This document shows, in pieces, positions 1 to 9,898 of a stretch of DNA of 64,000 bases. The notes beneath the pieces were generated by a model. The model saw only the letters and a list, made by a program, of their open reading frames with translations. It was not told the origin of the DNA and ran no database searches. The number at the start of each line of letters is the position of its first letter. Positions within the stretch are counted from its first letter, which is position 1. This stretch comes from Pseudolactococcus plantarum (GTDB lineage: Bacteria > Bacillota > Bacilli > Lactobacillales > Streptococcaceae): positions 68,595-132,594 of the forward strand of contig NZ_JXJX01000005.1 in the NCBI RefSeq assembly GCF_002441715.1, given 5' to 3'. The translations under genes and the position numbers were made by a program.

Positions 1-435
1 TAACTTACCCTTTTGCCAAAAAGCATCGATTGATTGCACACGTTCATCGACTGCCTCACCACGTTCTAAAACAAGTGGCTTATACCCCATCTGTGCCAGT
101 AACAAAGCAGCATACATCCCTGCGGGACCAAAGCCAACCACAACTGGTCTAGAGGTAAGCTGTTTAACTCCTTTTTGGGGATTTTGATAAGCTAATTCTG
201 GTGTCAAAGCAACATGTTTAAACTTTCCTGTTAAAAATTTATGCTCATCTACTACGGTGATATCCACAGTATAGATAAAATTTATCTCACCCCGTTTTCT
301 AGCATCTATAGACTCTTTGTAAATGCTTAAAGACAAGATATCTTTGGGCTTCATTTTTAGTTTTTTAGCTACTTGTAACTTAACAGCTGATACGTCATCT
401 TGGATGGATAGTTTGATTTGTGTAATTCTAAGCAT
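1..435 (-). CDS. FAD-dependent dehydrogenase-like protein (COG2509-type), 5' part only
   Basis: The reading frame is open from an ATG at 435 to the left edge, so 145 N-terminal codons are present and the 3' end is missing. The product begins MLRITQIKLS, has a Lys-rich N-terminal segment of about 90 residues, then a dinucleotide-binding glycine motif GFGPAGMYAALLLAQMGY followed by the Glu-containing LVLERGEAVDERVQ. That layout, with an N-terminal extension before the FAD Rossmann motif, matches the large uncharacterised FAD-dependent proteins of about 500 residues common in Firmicutes. The substrate is unknown. It reads in the same direction as the fab/acc operon but is separated from it by a terminator. 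Family confidence is good; function is not assigned. Confidence 0.8.
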   Translation of the reverse strand, partial: MLRITQIKLSIQDDVSAVKLQVAKKLKMKPKDILSLSIYKESIDARKRGEINFIYTVDITVVDEHKFLTGKFKHVALTPELAYQNPQKGVKQLTSRPVVVGFGPAGMYAALLLAQMGYKPLVLERGEAVDERVQSIDAFWQKGKL

Positions 436-510
436 GCGTCTCTTTCTTTTAACCTTAGCCTAAGCACAGATTGTTCAATGATTTACTATTAATGCTATTA
501 TAACATAACA

Positions 511-534
511 AAAAAACGCTTGAACGCGTTTTTT
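511..534 (-). terminator. Rho-independent terminator at the end of the fab/acc operon
   Basis: A perfect 9-bp stem, AAAAAACGC with GCGTTTTTT, around a six-base loop. It overlaps the stop codon of accA, so the last sense codons abut the hairpin. It ends the operon before the FAD-dependent gene. Confidence 0.8.
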
Positions 535-1291
535 AATATTTTCTAAATCTTTGATAACGTGCTTCTAGTAATGCTTCACTAGAAAGTTCAGATAAAATAG
601 CTAGTTCAGAGATCAATGCTGCTTTAAGTTCAGCAATAGTATCCTCTTCTGAAATCACTTTATCGACAACACCATTTTCAAGTAAGTGTTTTGAGGTAAT
701 TTTTAATAACTCTGCAGCTTCGGGTGCTCTTGATGAGTCTTTCCAAAGAATTGTTGCAAAGCCTTCAGGAGATAGGATGCTGTACATGGCGTTTTCCAAC
801 ATCCACACACGATCTCCCACTGCTAAGGCAAGTGCTCCACCAGAACCACCCTCACCATTCACAATAGCGATGATTGGTACATTAAGATCACTCATCTCAA
901 AGAGATTTTTAGCAATCGCCTCACCCTGACCTCGTTCTTCAGCACCAGAACCTGGAAAGGCTCCAGCCGTATTGATAAAGGTAATAATTGGTCTACCAAA
1001 CTTTTCTGCTTGTTTCATCAAGCGTAAAGCTTTGCGATAGCCTTCAGGATGTGGCTGACCAAAATTACGATCAAGATTATCTTGCAGGCTTTTTCCTTTT
1101 TGAATCCCAATCACTGTCACAGCTCGACCATCAAGACTTGCAATACCACCTACGATTGCACCATCGTCTCGAAAATTACGATCACCATGAAACTCTATAA
1201 AGTCATCAAATACTTCTCTAGCATAATCAAGTGTTGTTAAACGGTCTTGACTTCTCGCTAATTGCACGATCTTATTGGCACTATTAGGCAT
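533..1291 (-). CDS. accA: Acetyl-CoA carboxylase carboxyltransferase subunit alpha
   Basis: AccA pairs with AccD to transfer the carboxyl group from carboxybiotin-AccB to acetyl-CoA, giving malonyl-CoA in the cytoplasm. At 252 residues it is the short Gram-positive form, lacking the longer N-terminus of enterobacterial AccA. It carries the crotonase-like carboxyltransferase core, with [18 protein letters not shown] near residue 34, the oxyanion-type segment [17 protein letters not shown] and [20 protein letters not shown]. The start overlaps the end of accD by 8 bases, implying translational coupling and 1:1 synthesis. It is the last gene of the fatty-acid operon; its stop lies inside the terminator stem. 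Confidence 0.97.
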   Translation of the reverse strand: MPNSANKIVQLARSQDRLTTLDYAREVFDDFIEFHGDRNFRDDGAIVGGIASLDGRAVTVIGIQKGKSLQDNLDRNFGQPHPEGYRKALRLMKQAEKFGRPIITFINTAGAFPGSGAEERGQGEAIAKNLFEMSDLNVPIIAIVNGEGGSGGALALAVGDRVWMLENAMYSILSPEGFATILWKDSSRAPEAAELLKITSKHLLENGVVDKVISEEDTIAELKAALISELAILSELSSEALLEARYQRFRKY

Positions 1292-2168
1292 TTTCTTGTC
1301 CTCCTTTAGTAGGCTTAGTATGGAGTTTTAAAATTTGGCCAATAACACCTGATAGTTCAGTACGTTTGACAATCTTATCTATAAAGCCGTGTGCTAGTAA
1401 AAATTCTGCCTTTTGGAAATCCTCAGGTAATTTTTCTCTAACTGTCTGCTCAATCACACGACGTCCAGCAAACCCGATTAGGGTTTGTGGTTCTGCTAAT
1501 ATAATATCACCCAACATCGCAAAAGAAGCCGTAACACCACCTGTTGTAGGATCAGTCAACACTGTGATGTACAATAACCCAGCATTGCTATGACGTTTAG
1601 CAGCAGCTGATATTTTTGCCATCTGCATCAAGCTCATGATACCTTCTTGCATCCGTGCACCACCAGATGCCGTAAAAATCACAACTGGCAGTTTTTCTTG
1701 TGTGGCATGCTCAAACAATCTCGTGATTTTTTCACCAACAACAGTTCCCATAGATGCGATGATAAAATTAGCATCCATGATCCCAATCGCTATTTTTTGC
1801 CCTTCAATCGTTGCAACACCAGTTAAAACAGCCTCATCAAGACCTGTTTGTGCTTTAGCTGCTGCTAATTTTTCAGGATAGCCAGGAAACTGCAACGGAT
1901 CTGTTGAGTCGATACCTGTAAACAATTCTGTAAATGAATCCGCATCTACAACAATATTTAAGCGCTCAAACGCAGAGATTCTAAAGTTATAAGCACAAAA
2001 TGGACAAACTTTTTCAACACCTAGATCTTTGGTATAGATCGTGTGTTTACAGCCAGGACATTTAGCAAATAATTCATCTGGAATTTCTGGTGTTACTGTG
2101 CGTTCGTTACTTCTAGAGCGATTGGGATTGATGCGAATATATTTACTTTTTTTACTAAATAAAGCCAT
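1284..2168 (-). CDS. accD: Acetyl-CoA carboxylase carboxyltransferase subunit beta
   Basis: This is the partner of AccA in the carboxyltransferase half-reaction. The 294-residue product has the diagnostic N-terminal zinc ribbon with Cys37, Cys40, Cys55 and Cys58 (CPGC and CPFC), then the carboxyltransferase fold with [20 protein letters not shown] and [20 protein letters not shown]. Length and motif order are normal. It lies 9 bases after accC and overlaps accA by 8 bases, so accC-accD-accA are expected to be made together. In known systems the zinc ribbon also binds mRNA; nothing in this sequence tests that. Confidence 0.97.
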   Translation of the reverse strand: MALFSKKSKYIRINPNRSRSNERTVTPEIPDELFAKCPGCKHTIYTKDLGVEKVCPFCAYNFRISAFERLNIVVDADSFTELFTGIDSTDPLQFPGYPEKLAAAKAQTGLDEAVLTGVATIEGQKIAIGIMDANFIIASMGTVVGEKITRLFEHATQEKLPVVIFTASGGARMQEGIMSLMQMAKISAAAKRHSNAGLLYITVLTDPTTGGVTASFAMLGDIILAEPQTLIGFAGRRVIEQTVREKLPEDFQKAEFLLAHGFIDKIVKRTELSGVIGQILKLHTKPTKGGQENA

Positions 2169-2177
2169 AATCTATTA

Positions 2178-3548
2178 TCAATCCTCTTTTTTCAAATATG
2201 TTGGTAAGAATACTTCTCCTAGAAATGCAGTATCGTAATCTCCTGCAACAACTTGTTTATCACATATTAAATCTAACTGAAATTCAGCATTAGTATGCAC
2301 GCCTTCTACTTCAAGTTCAAAAAGCGCACGTTGCATTTTCATCAAAGCCTCAAAACGATTTTCACCATGAACGATGATTTTTGCAATCATACTATCATAA
2401 TATGGCGGTATCGTATAGCCTTGATACATAGCTGAGTCAACACGAAGACCCACACCCCCAGAAGGTAGGTATAAATCAGTAATTTTACCTGGACTTGGCG
2501 CAAAATTGAATTTAGGATTTTCAGCGTTAATCCGACACTCAATCGCATGACCACTAATTTTAATATCATCTTGTGTAAAGTCTAGTGCTTCACCTGCTGC
2601 AATCTTAATTTGATTTTTAACGATATCTACATTCGTTACAAATTCAGTGACAGGATGCTCAACCTGCACACGTGTATTCATTTCCATGAAATAAAACTGA
2701 CCAGACGTTTCATCAAGTAAGAATTCAATCGTTCCAGCATTTTCATAGCCAACGTATTTAGCGGCAGCAACGGCTGCTTCTCCGATTTGAGCACGTAGTG
2801 TATGACCAATCGCTATCGATGGCGCTTCTTCTAACACTTTTTGATTATTACGCTGTAAAGAACAATCACGTTCACCAAGGTGAACAACGTGACCATATTC
2901 ATCAGCTAAAATCTGTACTTCAATGTGTCTAGCAGGATAGATAACACGTTCCATATACATGGCACCATTACCAAACGCTGCTTGGGCTTCAGCTTGGGCA
3001 GATGAAAAATTCGGTACCAATTCTTCTTGAGAATTAACCTTACGAATCCCTTTTCCCCCACCACCAGCTGATGCTTTCAACATCACTGGATAGCCGATTT
3101 TTTGTGCCACTTCAAGTGCTTGTGTCGCATCAAAAATTTCACCATCTGAACCTGGAATAACAGGTACATTTGCAGCAATCATCTGTTCACGTGCGTTGAT
3201 TTTATCACCCATCGTATCCATAACATGTGCTGATGGACCGATAAATTTAACACCAACTTCTTCACATAAATTAGCAAATTTTGAGTTCTCACTCAAAAAG
3301 CCAAACCCAGGATGAATTGCTTCAGCGCCTAAAGTGACAGCAGCAGATATAATTTGATGCATGTTTAGATAAGACTCTGTCGCTTTTGCTGGACCAATAC
3401 AGACTGATTCATCAGCGATTAATGTATGCAGGGCATCACGATCTGCTTCTGAATACACGGCAACAGTTTGGATACCTAATTCACGTGCTGCTCGGATAAT
3501 ACGTACAGCAATTTCACCACGGTTGGCGATTAATATTTTTTTAAACAT
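2178..3548 (-). CDS. accC: Acetyl-CoA carboxylase, biotin carboxylase subunit
   Basis: AccC carboxylates biotin on AccB using ATP and bicarbonate. The ATG at 3548 is preferred over an in-frame codon at 3581 because it gives the canonical MFKKILIANRGEIAVRI N-terminus and is preceded by AAAGGG. This makes 456 residues, the usual length. Visible motifs are the glycine-rich ATP-grasp loop KASAGGGGKGIR, the HIEVQILAD segment, EMNTRVQVEHPVTE with the catalytic Arg, and HAIECRINAENP. It follows fabZ by 16 bases inside the operon. Confidence 0.97.
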   Translation of the reverse strand: MFKKILIANRGEIAVRIIRAARELGIQTVAVYSEADRDALHTLIADESVCIGPAKATESYLNMHQIISAAVTLGAEAIHPGFGFLSENSKFANLCEEVGVKFIGPSAHVMDTMGDKINAREQMIAANVPVIPGSDGEIFDATQALEVAQKIGYPVMLKASAGGGGKGIRKVNSQEELVPNFSSAQAEAQAAFGNGAMYMERVIYPARHIEVQILADEYGHVVHLGERDCSLQRNNQKVLEEAPSIAIGHTLRAQIGEAAVAAAKYVGYENAGTIEFLLDETSGQFYFMEMNTRVQVEHPVTEFVTNVDIVKNQIKIAAGEALDFTQDDIKISGHAIECRINAENPKFNFAPSPGKITDLYLPSGGVGLRVDSAMYQGYTIPPYYDSMIAKIIVHGENRFEALMKMQRALFELEVEGVHTNAEFQLDLICDKQVVAGDYDTAFLGEVFLPTYLKKED

Positions 3549-3564
3549 TTCATTACCCTTTAAT

Positions 3565-3987
3565 TTACTCGCCGATAGCAAAAGTTAACGTACCTTTTGC
3601 GGCTAACTTGCCATCCACTGTCGCTTTTGCTTCTACGACAGCAATAGGACCACGACGTTTAATAAATTTAGCATGCAAGATGAGTTGGTCTCCCGGTACA
3701 ACTTGCTTTTTAAATTTTACACCGTCCATACCAGCATAAAATACTAATTTGCCTTTGTTTTCGGGTCTTGATAACTCTAAAACACCTGCTGCTTGAGCTA
3801 GGGCTTCCATGATCAAAACACCTGGCATGACAGGATATTCCGGAAAATGACCATTGAAAAATGGTTCATTAATCGTGACATTTTTCAAGGCTGTAATCTC
3901 ATCCTCTGAATGTGTCAATACCCGATCAACAAGTAGCATAGGGTAGCGATGAGGTAAGGCTTCCTTTATTTGATTAATATCAATCAT
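3565..3987 (-). CDS. fabZ: 3-hydroxyacyl-ACP dehydratase FabZ
   Basis: FabZ removes water from 3-hydroxyacyl-ACP to give trans-2-enoyl-ACP. The 140-residue hot-dog protein has the conserved [14 protein letters not shown]-terminus, the catalytic His in [24 protein letters not shown] with the Glu of the following helix, and a normal C-terminus. Its ATG overlaps the accB stop as ATGA, so translation is probably coupled. No second fabZ/fabM paralogue lies in this window, so the isomerase for unsaturated fatty acids, if present, is elsewhere. Confidence 0.97.
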   Translation of the reverse strand: MIDINQIKEALPHRYPMLLVDRVLTHSEDEITALKNVTINEPFFNGHFPEYPVMPGVLIMEALAQAAGVLELSRPENKGKLVFYAGMDGVKFKKQVVPGDQLILHAKFIKRRGPIAVVEAKATVDGKLAAKGTLTFAIGE

Positions 3988-4475
3988 TTAATTCGAACCA
4001 ATTCCTCTCCATACTCAACCATTGCTTCAGGTGATACGATGATCTCTGTCACAACGCCATCTTTTGGTGCTGGAATTTCATTCATAACTTTCATCGCTTC
4101 AATGATCAATAAAGTTTGACCTTTTTTAACTGAATCACCAACGCTTATAAAATCAGATTTATCAGGTGCCGGTTTAAGGTATGCAACACCCACGAGTGGA
4201 CTTGTTACCACTTCGCCTTCAGCAACTTCAGGAGCTGCCTCACTAGCGACTGTTTCTGTAGCCGCTACTACTGACTCTGTTACTTGTGCTTGAGACACTT
4301 CAGGTGCGATAGCTGGAGCACTTGCAACTGTAGTTGGTGCTGCTGATGCTACTTGGCTACCAGTGTTTTTAGAAAAAGATAGGTTAAATTCTGACGTTGC
4401 GTAAGAAAAATCACGTAATGTAGACCCATCAAATTGCGTCATTAACGCTTTGACTTCATTAATTTGTAAAGACAT
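3984..4475 (-). CDS. accB: Biotin carboxyl carrier protein of acetyl-CoA carboxylase
   Basis: AccB carries biotin between AccC and AccA/AccD. The 163-residue product has an N-terminal helix domain, an Ala/Pro/Val/Glu-rich flexible linker at about residues 40-88, and a C-terminal biotinyl domain. The biotinylation site is Lys129 in EAMKVMNE; the flanking [20 protein letters not shown] and [11 protein letters not shown] fit the family. It starts 6 bases after fabF and overlaps fabZ by 4 bases. Confidence 0.96.
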   Translation of the reverse strand: MSLQINEVKALMTQFDGSTLRDFSYATSEFNLSFSKNTGSQVASAAPTTVASAPAIAPEVSQAQVTESVVAATETVASEAAPEVAEGEVVTSPLVGVAYLKPAPDKSDFISVGDSVKKGQTLLIIEAMKVMNEIPAPKDGVVTEIIVSPEAMVEYGEELVRIK

Positions 4476-4481
4476 GTTGCT

Positions 4482-5729
4482 TTATTCACCTTCCCATTTC
4501 TTAAGTGCAATTACGGCATTATGACCACCAAAACCAAAAGAATTTGAAATGGCATAGTTAATGTCATGTTTTTTACCTTCGCCCAGTACAACATTGATCA
4601 AGCTAGTATTTTCATCTAGTTCAGTTGTCCCAGCATTAACAGGTGCATATTGATTTTGGATCGCTTGTAAAGTCGCAATCGCTTCAAGTCCACCAGCTGC
4701 ACCAAGTGCGTGACCAGTTAATGCCTTAGTAGAAGATACTAAAACATTTTCATCATCTCCAAATACACTATGAATGGCAAGTGCTTCACCTTTTTCATTT
4801 GCTTGTGTTGATGTACCGTGTGCGTTGATATAACCTACATCACTTGGCTGAATACCAGCTTCAGCTAGTGCGAGTTTCATAGCTTTGGCAGCACCAGAAC
4901 CTTCTGGAAGTGGTGTTGTCATATGGTGCGCATCATTAGTAGACCCATACCCTACAATCTCAGCTATAATAGTTGCACCACGTTTTTGTGCATGTTCAAG
5001 ACTTTCAAGTACCAAAATACCTGATCCTTCACCCAAAACAAACCCTGAACGATCTTTATCAAATGGGATTGAGGCACGTTTTGGATCTGTTTCTTTTGTT
5101 AGGGCTGTTAAGTTAGCAAAACCACCAACACCTAATTCACAGACTGCTGCTTCTGTACCACCAGCTAACATAATATCTGCATAGCCATGTTTGATTTCAT
5201 GAAAAGCAGATCCGATCGCATTTGTACCAGCAGCACATGCTGTAACCTCAGCACGACTGATCCCGTTAGCTCTCACGCGTAACGCAACATTTCCTGTCGC
5301 CATATTTGCGATAGAAAGAGGAACAAAAAGCGGGGCAATACGTTTTGGTCCACGAGTTGCTAATCTAGCACCTTGCTCTTGGATTACAGGTAAACCACCG
5401 ATACCAGAACCGATAATTGCACCAAAACGATCATGATCAAGCGCGTTATCTTCTGGATCAATCCCAGCCATATCTAACGCCTCTAAAGCTGCATAAATAG
5501 CATAGATACTAAATGTATCCATTCGTTTTTTGTCTTTATGAACAAAGTATTTGTCATAAGGAAAATCTTTGACTTCTCCAGCTACTGTAATACCAGTTTC
5601 TGTAGCATCAAATTTTTGAATGACATCTATCCCACTGTTCCCAGCTTCAAGATTTGTCCAGAACGCTTCAGGGGTATTGCCAATTGGTGATGTGATCCCA
5701 TAACCTGTGATAACGACACGATTTGTCAT
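4482..5729 (-). CDS. fabF: 3-oxoacyl-ACP synthase II (FabF)
   Basis: FabF elongates acyl-ACP by condensation with malonyl-ACP. The 415-residue protein has the thiolase fold with Cys165 in EVTACAAGTNAIG and the two catalytic His residues in INAHGTSTQANE (about 305) and TGHALGAAGG (about 342). The start MTNRVVITGYG is the normal family start. It sits between fabG, 58 bases upstream, and accB. No anomaly seen. Confidence 0.97.
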   Translation of the reverse strand: MTNRVVITGYGITSPIGNTPEAFWTNLEAGNSGIDVIQKFDATETGITVAGEVKDFPYDKYFVHKDKKRMDTFSIYAIYAALEALDMAGIDPEDNALDHDRFGAIIGSGIGGLPVIQEQGARLATRGPKRIAPLFVPLSIANMATGNVALRVRANGISRAEVTACAAGTNAIGSAFHEIKHGYADIMLAGGTEAAVCELGVGGFANLTALTKETDPKRASIPFDKDRSGFVLGEGSGILVLESLEHAQKRGATIIAEIVGYGSTNDAHHMTTPLPEGSGAAKAMKLALAEAGIQPSDVGYINAHGTSTQANEKGEALAIHSVFGDDENVLVSSTKALTGHALGAAGGLEAIATLQAIQNQYAPVNAGTTELDENTSLINVVLGEGKKHDINYAISNSFGFGGHNAVIALKKWEGE

Positions 5730-5787
5730 ATTATTTACTCCTCAATTCATCTATAGCGATAATTTTTTACTTAATATTATTTATTGT

Positions 5788-6522
5788 TTACTGCATCGTT
5801 AAACCACCATCGATGGCGATTGTTTGACCTGTGATATACTCTTGGCTTGCAAGAAAGACTGCAGTAGTAGCGATTTCTTCAGTGTTACCAAAACGTTTCA
5901 TTGGAATTTGTGCTTTCATAGCATCTTTGACTTTATCAGATAAGACATCTGTCATATCGCTTTCGACAAAGCCAGGTGCAATTGCATTTACACGAATGTT
6001 ACGGCCAGCAACTTCACGTGCGACTGACTTAGTAAGCCCAATCAAGCCTGCTTTTGATGCTGCGTAGTTTGCTTGTCCAATATTGCCCATCAAGCCTACG
6101 ACAGATGTCATATTAATAATCGCGCCTTGACGTGCTTTCGACATCGGCTTCAAGACTGCTTGAGTCATGTTAAAGGCACCAGTTAGATTGATTTTTAATA
6201 CTTTTTCAAAATCATCAGCCGTCATTTTAAGCATGAGTTTGTCAGCTGTGATGCCTGCATTGTTGATTAAGATATCTACACTGCCTAAAGCTTCTGTAGC
6301 TGCTTCAATCATACGTTTTGCATCCGCAGCATCGCTCACGTCACCAGAAATAGCTGCCACTTTGACACCATATTGGTCAAAACTAGCTAATACCTCCGCT
6401 GAAACTTCTGAGCGACCATTGAGCACAACATTTGCCCCAATAGCTGCAAAATGATGTGCAATAGCTAACCCAATACCACGTGTAGAGCCTGTAATAAAGA
6501 CGTTTTTATTTTTAATTTCCAT
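5788..6522 (-). CDS. fabG: 3-oxoacyl-ACP reductase FabG
   Basis: FabG is the NADPH-dependent ketoreductase of the elongation cycle. The 244-residue short-chain dehydrogenase shows the cofactor motif TGSTRGIG near residue 11, NNAG at about 86, the catalytic Ser in MTSVVGLMGN, and Tyr/Lys in YAASKAG. The C-terminus GQTIAIDGGLTMQ is typical. It follows fabD by 11 bases in the operon. The position inside a complete fab cluster makes FabG more likely than another SDR. Confidence 0.96.
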   Translation of the reverse strand: MEIKNKNVFITGSTRGIGLAIAHHFAAIGANVVLNGRSEVSAEVLASFDQYGVKVAAISGDVSDAADAKRMIEAATEALGSVDILINNAGITADKLMLKMTADDFEKVLKINLTGAFNMTQAVLKPMSKARQGAIINMTSVVGLMGNIGQANYAASKAGLIGLTKSVAREVAGRNIRVNAIAPGFVESDMTDVLSDKVKDAMKAQIPMKRFGNTEEIATTAVFLASQEYITGQTIAIDGGLTMQ

Positions 6523-6533
6523 TTATAGTTGTA

Positions 6534-7454
6534 TTATTTCTCCAAAATTGCGTTAAAGCTTACTAAATCTTCAACATGCACGATACCAACCGTTTTATCA
6601 ATTTTTTTGACAAAACCAGAAAGCACTTTACCTGGTCCAATTTCGATAAACTCAGTCACACCGAGTGATATCATCGTTTCAATAGACTCATAGAATTTAA
6701 CTGGTTCCTTAACTTGACGTGTTAACAATGACTTAATCTCATCAAACGGCATCACATGTGCTGTTGTATTAGAAATAAGTGGTTTAGTAAATGCTTGAAA
6801 GTCAACTTGTTCTAACTCAGCTGCTAACTTTTCAGAAGCAGGTGCTAAAAGTGCCGTATGAAAAGGTCCTGATACTTTTAAAGGAATCATGCGTTTAACA
6901 CCTGCTTGTGTCAGCAATGCCAAAGCTTCATCTACTGCAGCAACCTCTCCACCAATCACAATTTGTGCAGGCGTATTATAGTTTGCAGGACTAACGATCC
7001 CTTTTTCAGAAGCCGTTTGACAAGCTGCTTCAATTACATCAGCAGGTGTATTCATGACAGCAACCATTTTTCCTGATCCAGTAGGTGCAGCCTCAGCCAT
7101 ATATTGGCCACGTTTTGCAACAAGACGCAATGCATCAGCAAATGATAAGCTACCACTTGCTACTAAGGCTGAATACTCTCCTAGAGACAATCCAGCAACA
7201 ACATCATAGGTAAAGCCCTTAGATTCAAGTAAGCGTAAAATAGCAACTGATGTTGTCAAAATAGCAGGCTGTGTATATTTAGTTTCAGCTAACTTTTCAT
7301 CATCCTGATCAATTAACGCACGCAAGTCATAGCCTAAAATTTCAGATGCTTCAGCATACGTATTTCTGACGATGTCAAATGCATCATATAAATCTTTTGC
7401 CATACCAAGTTTTTGCGCACCTTGACCCGCAAACAACACGCCTGTTTTTGTCAT
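6534..7454 (-). CDS. fabD: Malonyl-CoA:ACP transacylase FabD
   Basis: FabD moves malonyl from CoA to ACP, linking acetyl-CoA carboxylase to fatty-acid synthase. The 306-residue protein starts MTKTGVLFAGQGAQKLGM, has the nucleophile Ser90 in GLSLGEYSAL, the Arg in LRLVAKRGQYM, and the His of GPFHTALL. Length and order are as usual. It lies 87 bases downstream of fabK in the operon. Confidence 0.96.
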   Translation of the reverse strand: MTKTGVLFAGQGAQKLGMAKDLYDAFDIVRNTYAEASEILGYDLRALIDQDDEKLAETKYTQPAILTTSVAILRLLESKGFTYDVVAGLSLGEYSALVASGSLSFADALRLVAKRGQYMAEAAPTGSGKMVAVMNTPADVIEAACQTASEKGIVSPANYNTPAQIVIGGEVAAVDEALALLTQAGVKRMIPLKVSGPFHTALLAPASEKLAAELEQVDFQAFTKPLISNTTAHVMPFDEIKSLLTRQVKEPVKFYESIETMISLGVTEFIEIGPGKVLSGFVKKIDKTVGIVHVEDLVSFNAILEK

Positions 7455-7541
7455 TTTTCACTCCACTATTTCAAAGACTATCTCACTAATATCGTCATTT
7501 TGTAAATAAGCTGATTAGTAAAGACTCGTCATTTTTTTATT

Positions 7542-8498
7542 TTAATCCAACCATTTAGCCGCAGCTTTGATTTCTTTTTGGAAACCGTTATATAAATCTA
7601 GAATAATTTCTTCAACAGTTTCTTCTTTGTTAACTAAACCAGCGATTTGACCTGCCATAACAGATCCATTGTCAACATCACCATGAATAACTGACGCTGG
7701 TAATTTTCCAGCTCCCATTTCTTCAAATACTGATAAATCAGGTTCTGCTTGTTTAAATGCTGCAAGCTCTGCCTGTTCAAAGTCTTTTGTCAATTGATTT
7801 TTAATTGCTCTAACCGCATGACCAAAATGGCTCGCCGAAACAACTGTTGAAATATCTTTTGCTTTCAACACTTTATTTTTATAATTTGGGTGAGCATTAG
7901 ATTCTGTTGCGACGATAAAGCGTGTCCCAACTTGAACAGCTTCAGCACCTAACATGAAACTTGCTGCCATCCCTTTGCCATCCGCTACACCACCAGCAGC
8001 AATAACTGGTAAATCAACAGCAGCTGAAACTTGGCGAACTAATGTCATCGTCGTCAATTGACCAATATGACCACCAGCTTCCATCCCTTCTGCTACAATC
8101 GCATCAACACCAATACGTGACATAGATTTAGCTTGGGCAACACTGGCAACTACGGGAATGACAATCATCCCTTCAGCTTTAAAACGGTCCATATATTTCT
8201 TAGGAGAGCCTGCTCCAGTCGTTACAACTTTAACGCCTTCTTCAATTACAAGATCAACAATGTCATCGACAAAAGGTGAGTGTAACATAATATTTACCGC
8301 AAAGGGTTTATCGGTAATTTCTCTAATACGCTTGATATGACCACGTACGATATCTTTTGGCGCATTACCACCACCAATGATACCAAAGCCACCAGCTTTT
8401 GAGACAGCACCAGCAAGATCACCATCAGCAATCCAAGCCATACCGCCTTGGAAAATAGGATATTCAATATTTAGTAATTCAGTTATTTTAGTTTTCAT
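7542..8498 (-). CDS. fabK: Enoyl-ACP reductase II FabK (FMN-dependent)
   Basis: FabK is the flavin enoyl-ACP reductase used by streptococci and relatives in place of, or beside, FabI. The 318-residue TIM-barrel protein has FQGGMAWIADGDLAGAVSKAGGFG cut into its normal N-terminal motifs, the catalytic-region EGMEAGGHIG, and phosphate-binding PVIAAGGVADG and GAEAVQVGTRF. It is about 319 residues in the family. The gene follows acpP but is separated from it by a terminator and has its own FabT-type operator, so it heads the FabT-controlled distal operon. Its ribosome-binding site is weak by eye. Confidence 0.95.
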   Translation of the reverse strand: MKTKITELLNIEYPIFQGGMAWIADGDLAGAVSKAGGFGIIGGGNAPKDIVRGHIKRIREITDKPFAVNIMLHSPFVDDIVDLVIEEGVKVVTTGAGSPKKYMDRFKAEGMIVIPVVASVAQAKSMSRIGVDAIVAEGMEAGGHIGQLTTMTLVRQVSAAVDLPVIAAGGVADGKGMAASFMLGAEAVQVGTRFIVATESNAHPNYKNKVLKAKDISTVVSASHFGHAVRAIKNQLTKDFEQAELAAFKQAEPDLSVFEEMGAGKLPASVIHGDVDNGSVMAGQIAGLVNKEETVEEIILDLYNGFQKEIKAAAKWLD

Positions 8499-8522
8499 CT
8501 ATTATGTCTTTTTATTCTCAAA

Positions 8523-8541
8523 TAGTTTGATTATCAAACTA
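8523..8541 (-). promoter_or_regulatory. FabT-type operator upstream of fabK
   Basis: A perfect 19-bp palindrome with arms TAGTTTGAT and ATCAAACTA around a single central base. It matches the TTTGA-N3-TCAAA pattern known for FabT in streptococci and lactococci. Read on the minus strand it contains TTTGATAAT, a likely -10 element, so a bound repressor would block the fabK promoter. Confidence 0.85.
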
Positions 8542-8550
8542 CTAGCGATT

Positions 8551-8588
8551 AAAAATTTTGAGAACGCTCACACGCTCTCAGAATTTTT
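8551..8588 (-). terminator. Terminator between acpP and fabK
   Basis: A 16-bp stem (one mismatch, one G-U pair) with a six-base loop, ending in a T run on the minus strand. It lies directly after the acpP stop and before the fabK operator. It should let acpP be expressed at a higher level than the downstream genes. Confidence 0.75.
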
Positions 8589-8590
8589 AT

Positions 8591-8821
8591 TTATTCAGCA
8601 ATTTTTGCGTCTACGAATTTAACCAAATCACCTACAGTGTTTAAGCCATCTTCAGTTTCAATTGCAATGTCGTATTCATCTTCGATTTCGTTGATGATTT
8701 GGAAAATATCAAGTGAGTCTGCATCAAGTGATTCAAATGAAGTTTCAAGTGTAATTTCACTTGCTTCTTTACCTAATTCATCAACAATAATTTCTTGGAC
8801 CTTTTCAAATACAGTCATCAT
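8591..8821 (-). CDS. acpP: Acyl carrier protein
   Basis: ACP carries the growing acyl chain as a phosphopantetheine thioester. The 76-residue acidic product has the DSL motif with Ser36 in DADSLDIFQ and the acidic recognition helix EIEDEY. Two adjacent ATG codons are possible (8821 and 8818); GGAG lies 5 and 8 bases upstream of them, and the second is slightly better spaced. It lies between fabH and fabK and is followed at once by a terminator. Confidence 0.96.
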   Translation of the reverse strand: MMTVFEKVQEIIVDELGKEASEITLETSFESLDADSLDIFQIINEIEDEYDIAIETEDGLNTVGDLVKFVDAKIAE

Positions 8822-8917
8822 TAAATCTCCATTTTTCTATTTTTTTCTATATATATATTATCATCAGGATAGCATAGCAATTTGTTAATTTCAATATTAT
8901 CCTTAAACTAATATTAC

Positions 8918-9898
8918 CTAAATTTTAACAACAAGTGTGCCCCATGTCAAGCCACCACCAAAACCAGTTAGTACTATCTTTTGAGAACCATCTAGTTTTA
9001 TCGATCCTGATGCTACCGCCTCTGATAGTAGAATTGGGATACTCGCTGCGGTTGTATTGCCATATTCTTGCATATTTGCTAAGAATTTGCTGCGATCAGT
9101 TTTTAATTTACGTGCCATTTTATCTAGAATTCTAGTATTAGCTTGGTGTAAAAGAAAATAATCAACAGCTTCAAGAGGGGTATCTGACTTTTCAAGAGTT
9201 TCGAGAATATTTTTTGGTACATCTCTTACTGCAAAGTCAAACACTGCACGGCCATCCATCTTCAAATAAAGCTCATCAGATAAGTTATGAGTTGAAAAAG
9301 GTGAACTAGGTTGTGTCCGGTTACTCGTTAAACATACTCCACGTTTTCCATCTGCTTTCAATGACTCTGCTATAATTGATGGTGTTTCTGATAAAGCTTG
9401 TAATAAAACGCCACCAGCACCATCACCAAACAAGACACTAGTTGATCGATCTGTCCAATCTACTATTTTTGACATGACATCAGCACCAATGACTATCCCA
9501 TTTTTGTAGGCACCACTTGCAATCAATTTATCTGCTACTGCTAATGAATAGACAAATCCACTACACGCAGCTGTTAAATCAAAACTAAAAGCATTTATTG
9601 CCCCTAAATTCGCTTGCACAATATTTGCTGTACTTGGCATATTGCTATCAGGCGAAATCGTTGCGACAATAATAAAATCAAGTTCTTCTGCTTGTAACCC
9701 ACTTTTAGCGAGTAATTGTTGTCCAACTTTTGTAGCCAAATCAGACGTATTTTCATCTACTGAAATGTGTCTTTGTCGGATACCTGTTCTTGAACTAATC
9801 CACTCATCAGAAGTGTCCATAATCTTAGTTAATGCTTCATTCGTCACGACTTGCTCAGGTGCGTAATGCGCAGCTGCCGTGATCCTCCCAAAACTCAT
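8918..9898 (-). CDS. fabH: 3-oxoacyl-ACP synthase III (FabH)
   Basis: FabH starts fatty-acid synthesis by condensing acetyl-CoA with malonyl-ACP. The 326-residue thiolase-fold protein has Cys112 in [11 protein letters not shown], His in HQANTRILD (about 252), and Asn in [10 protein letters not shown] (about 282). Its ATG overlaps the fabT stop as ATGA, so the regulator and the initiating enzyme are coupled. It is expected to be under FabT control through the promoter before fabT. Confidence 0.96.
   Translation of the reverse strand: MSFGRITAAAHYAPEQVVTNEALTKIMDTSDEWISSRTGIRQRHISVDENTSDLATKVGQQLLAKSGLQAEELDFIIVATISPDSNMPSTANIVQANLGAINAFSFDLTAACSGFVYSLAVADKLIASGAYKNGIVIGADVMSKIVDWTDRSTSVLFGDGAGGVLLQALSETPSIIAESLKADGKRGVCLTSNRTQPSSPFSTHNLSDELYLKMDGRAVFDFAVRDVPKNILETLEKSDTPLEAVDYFLLHQANTRILDKMARKLKTDRSKFLANMQEYGNTTAASIPILLSEAVASGSIKLDGSQKIVLTGFGGGLTWGTLVVKI

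Noticed and set aside
988-1240. Small plus-strand ORFs inside accA
   Set aside because: They lie fully within accA on the opposite strand, with no SD and no recognisable product.
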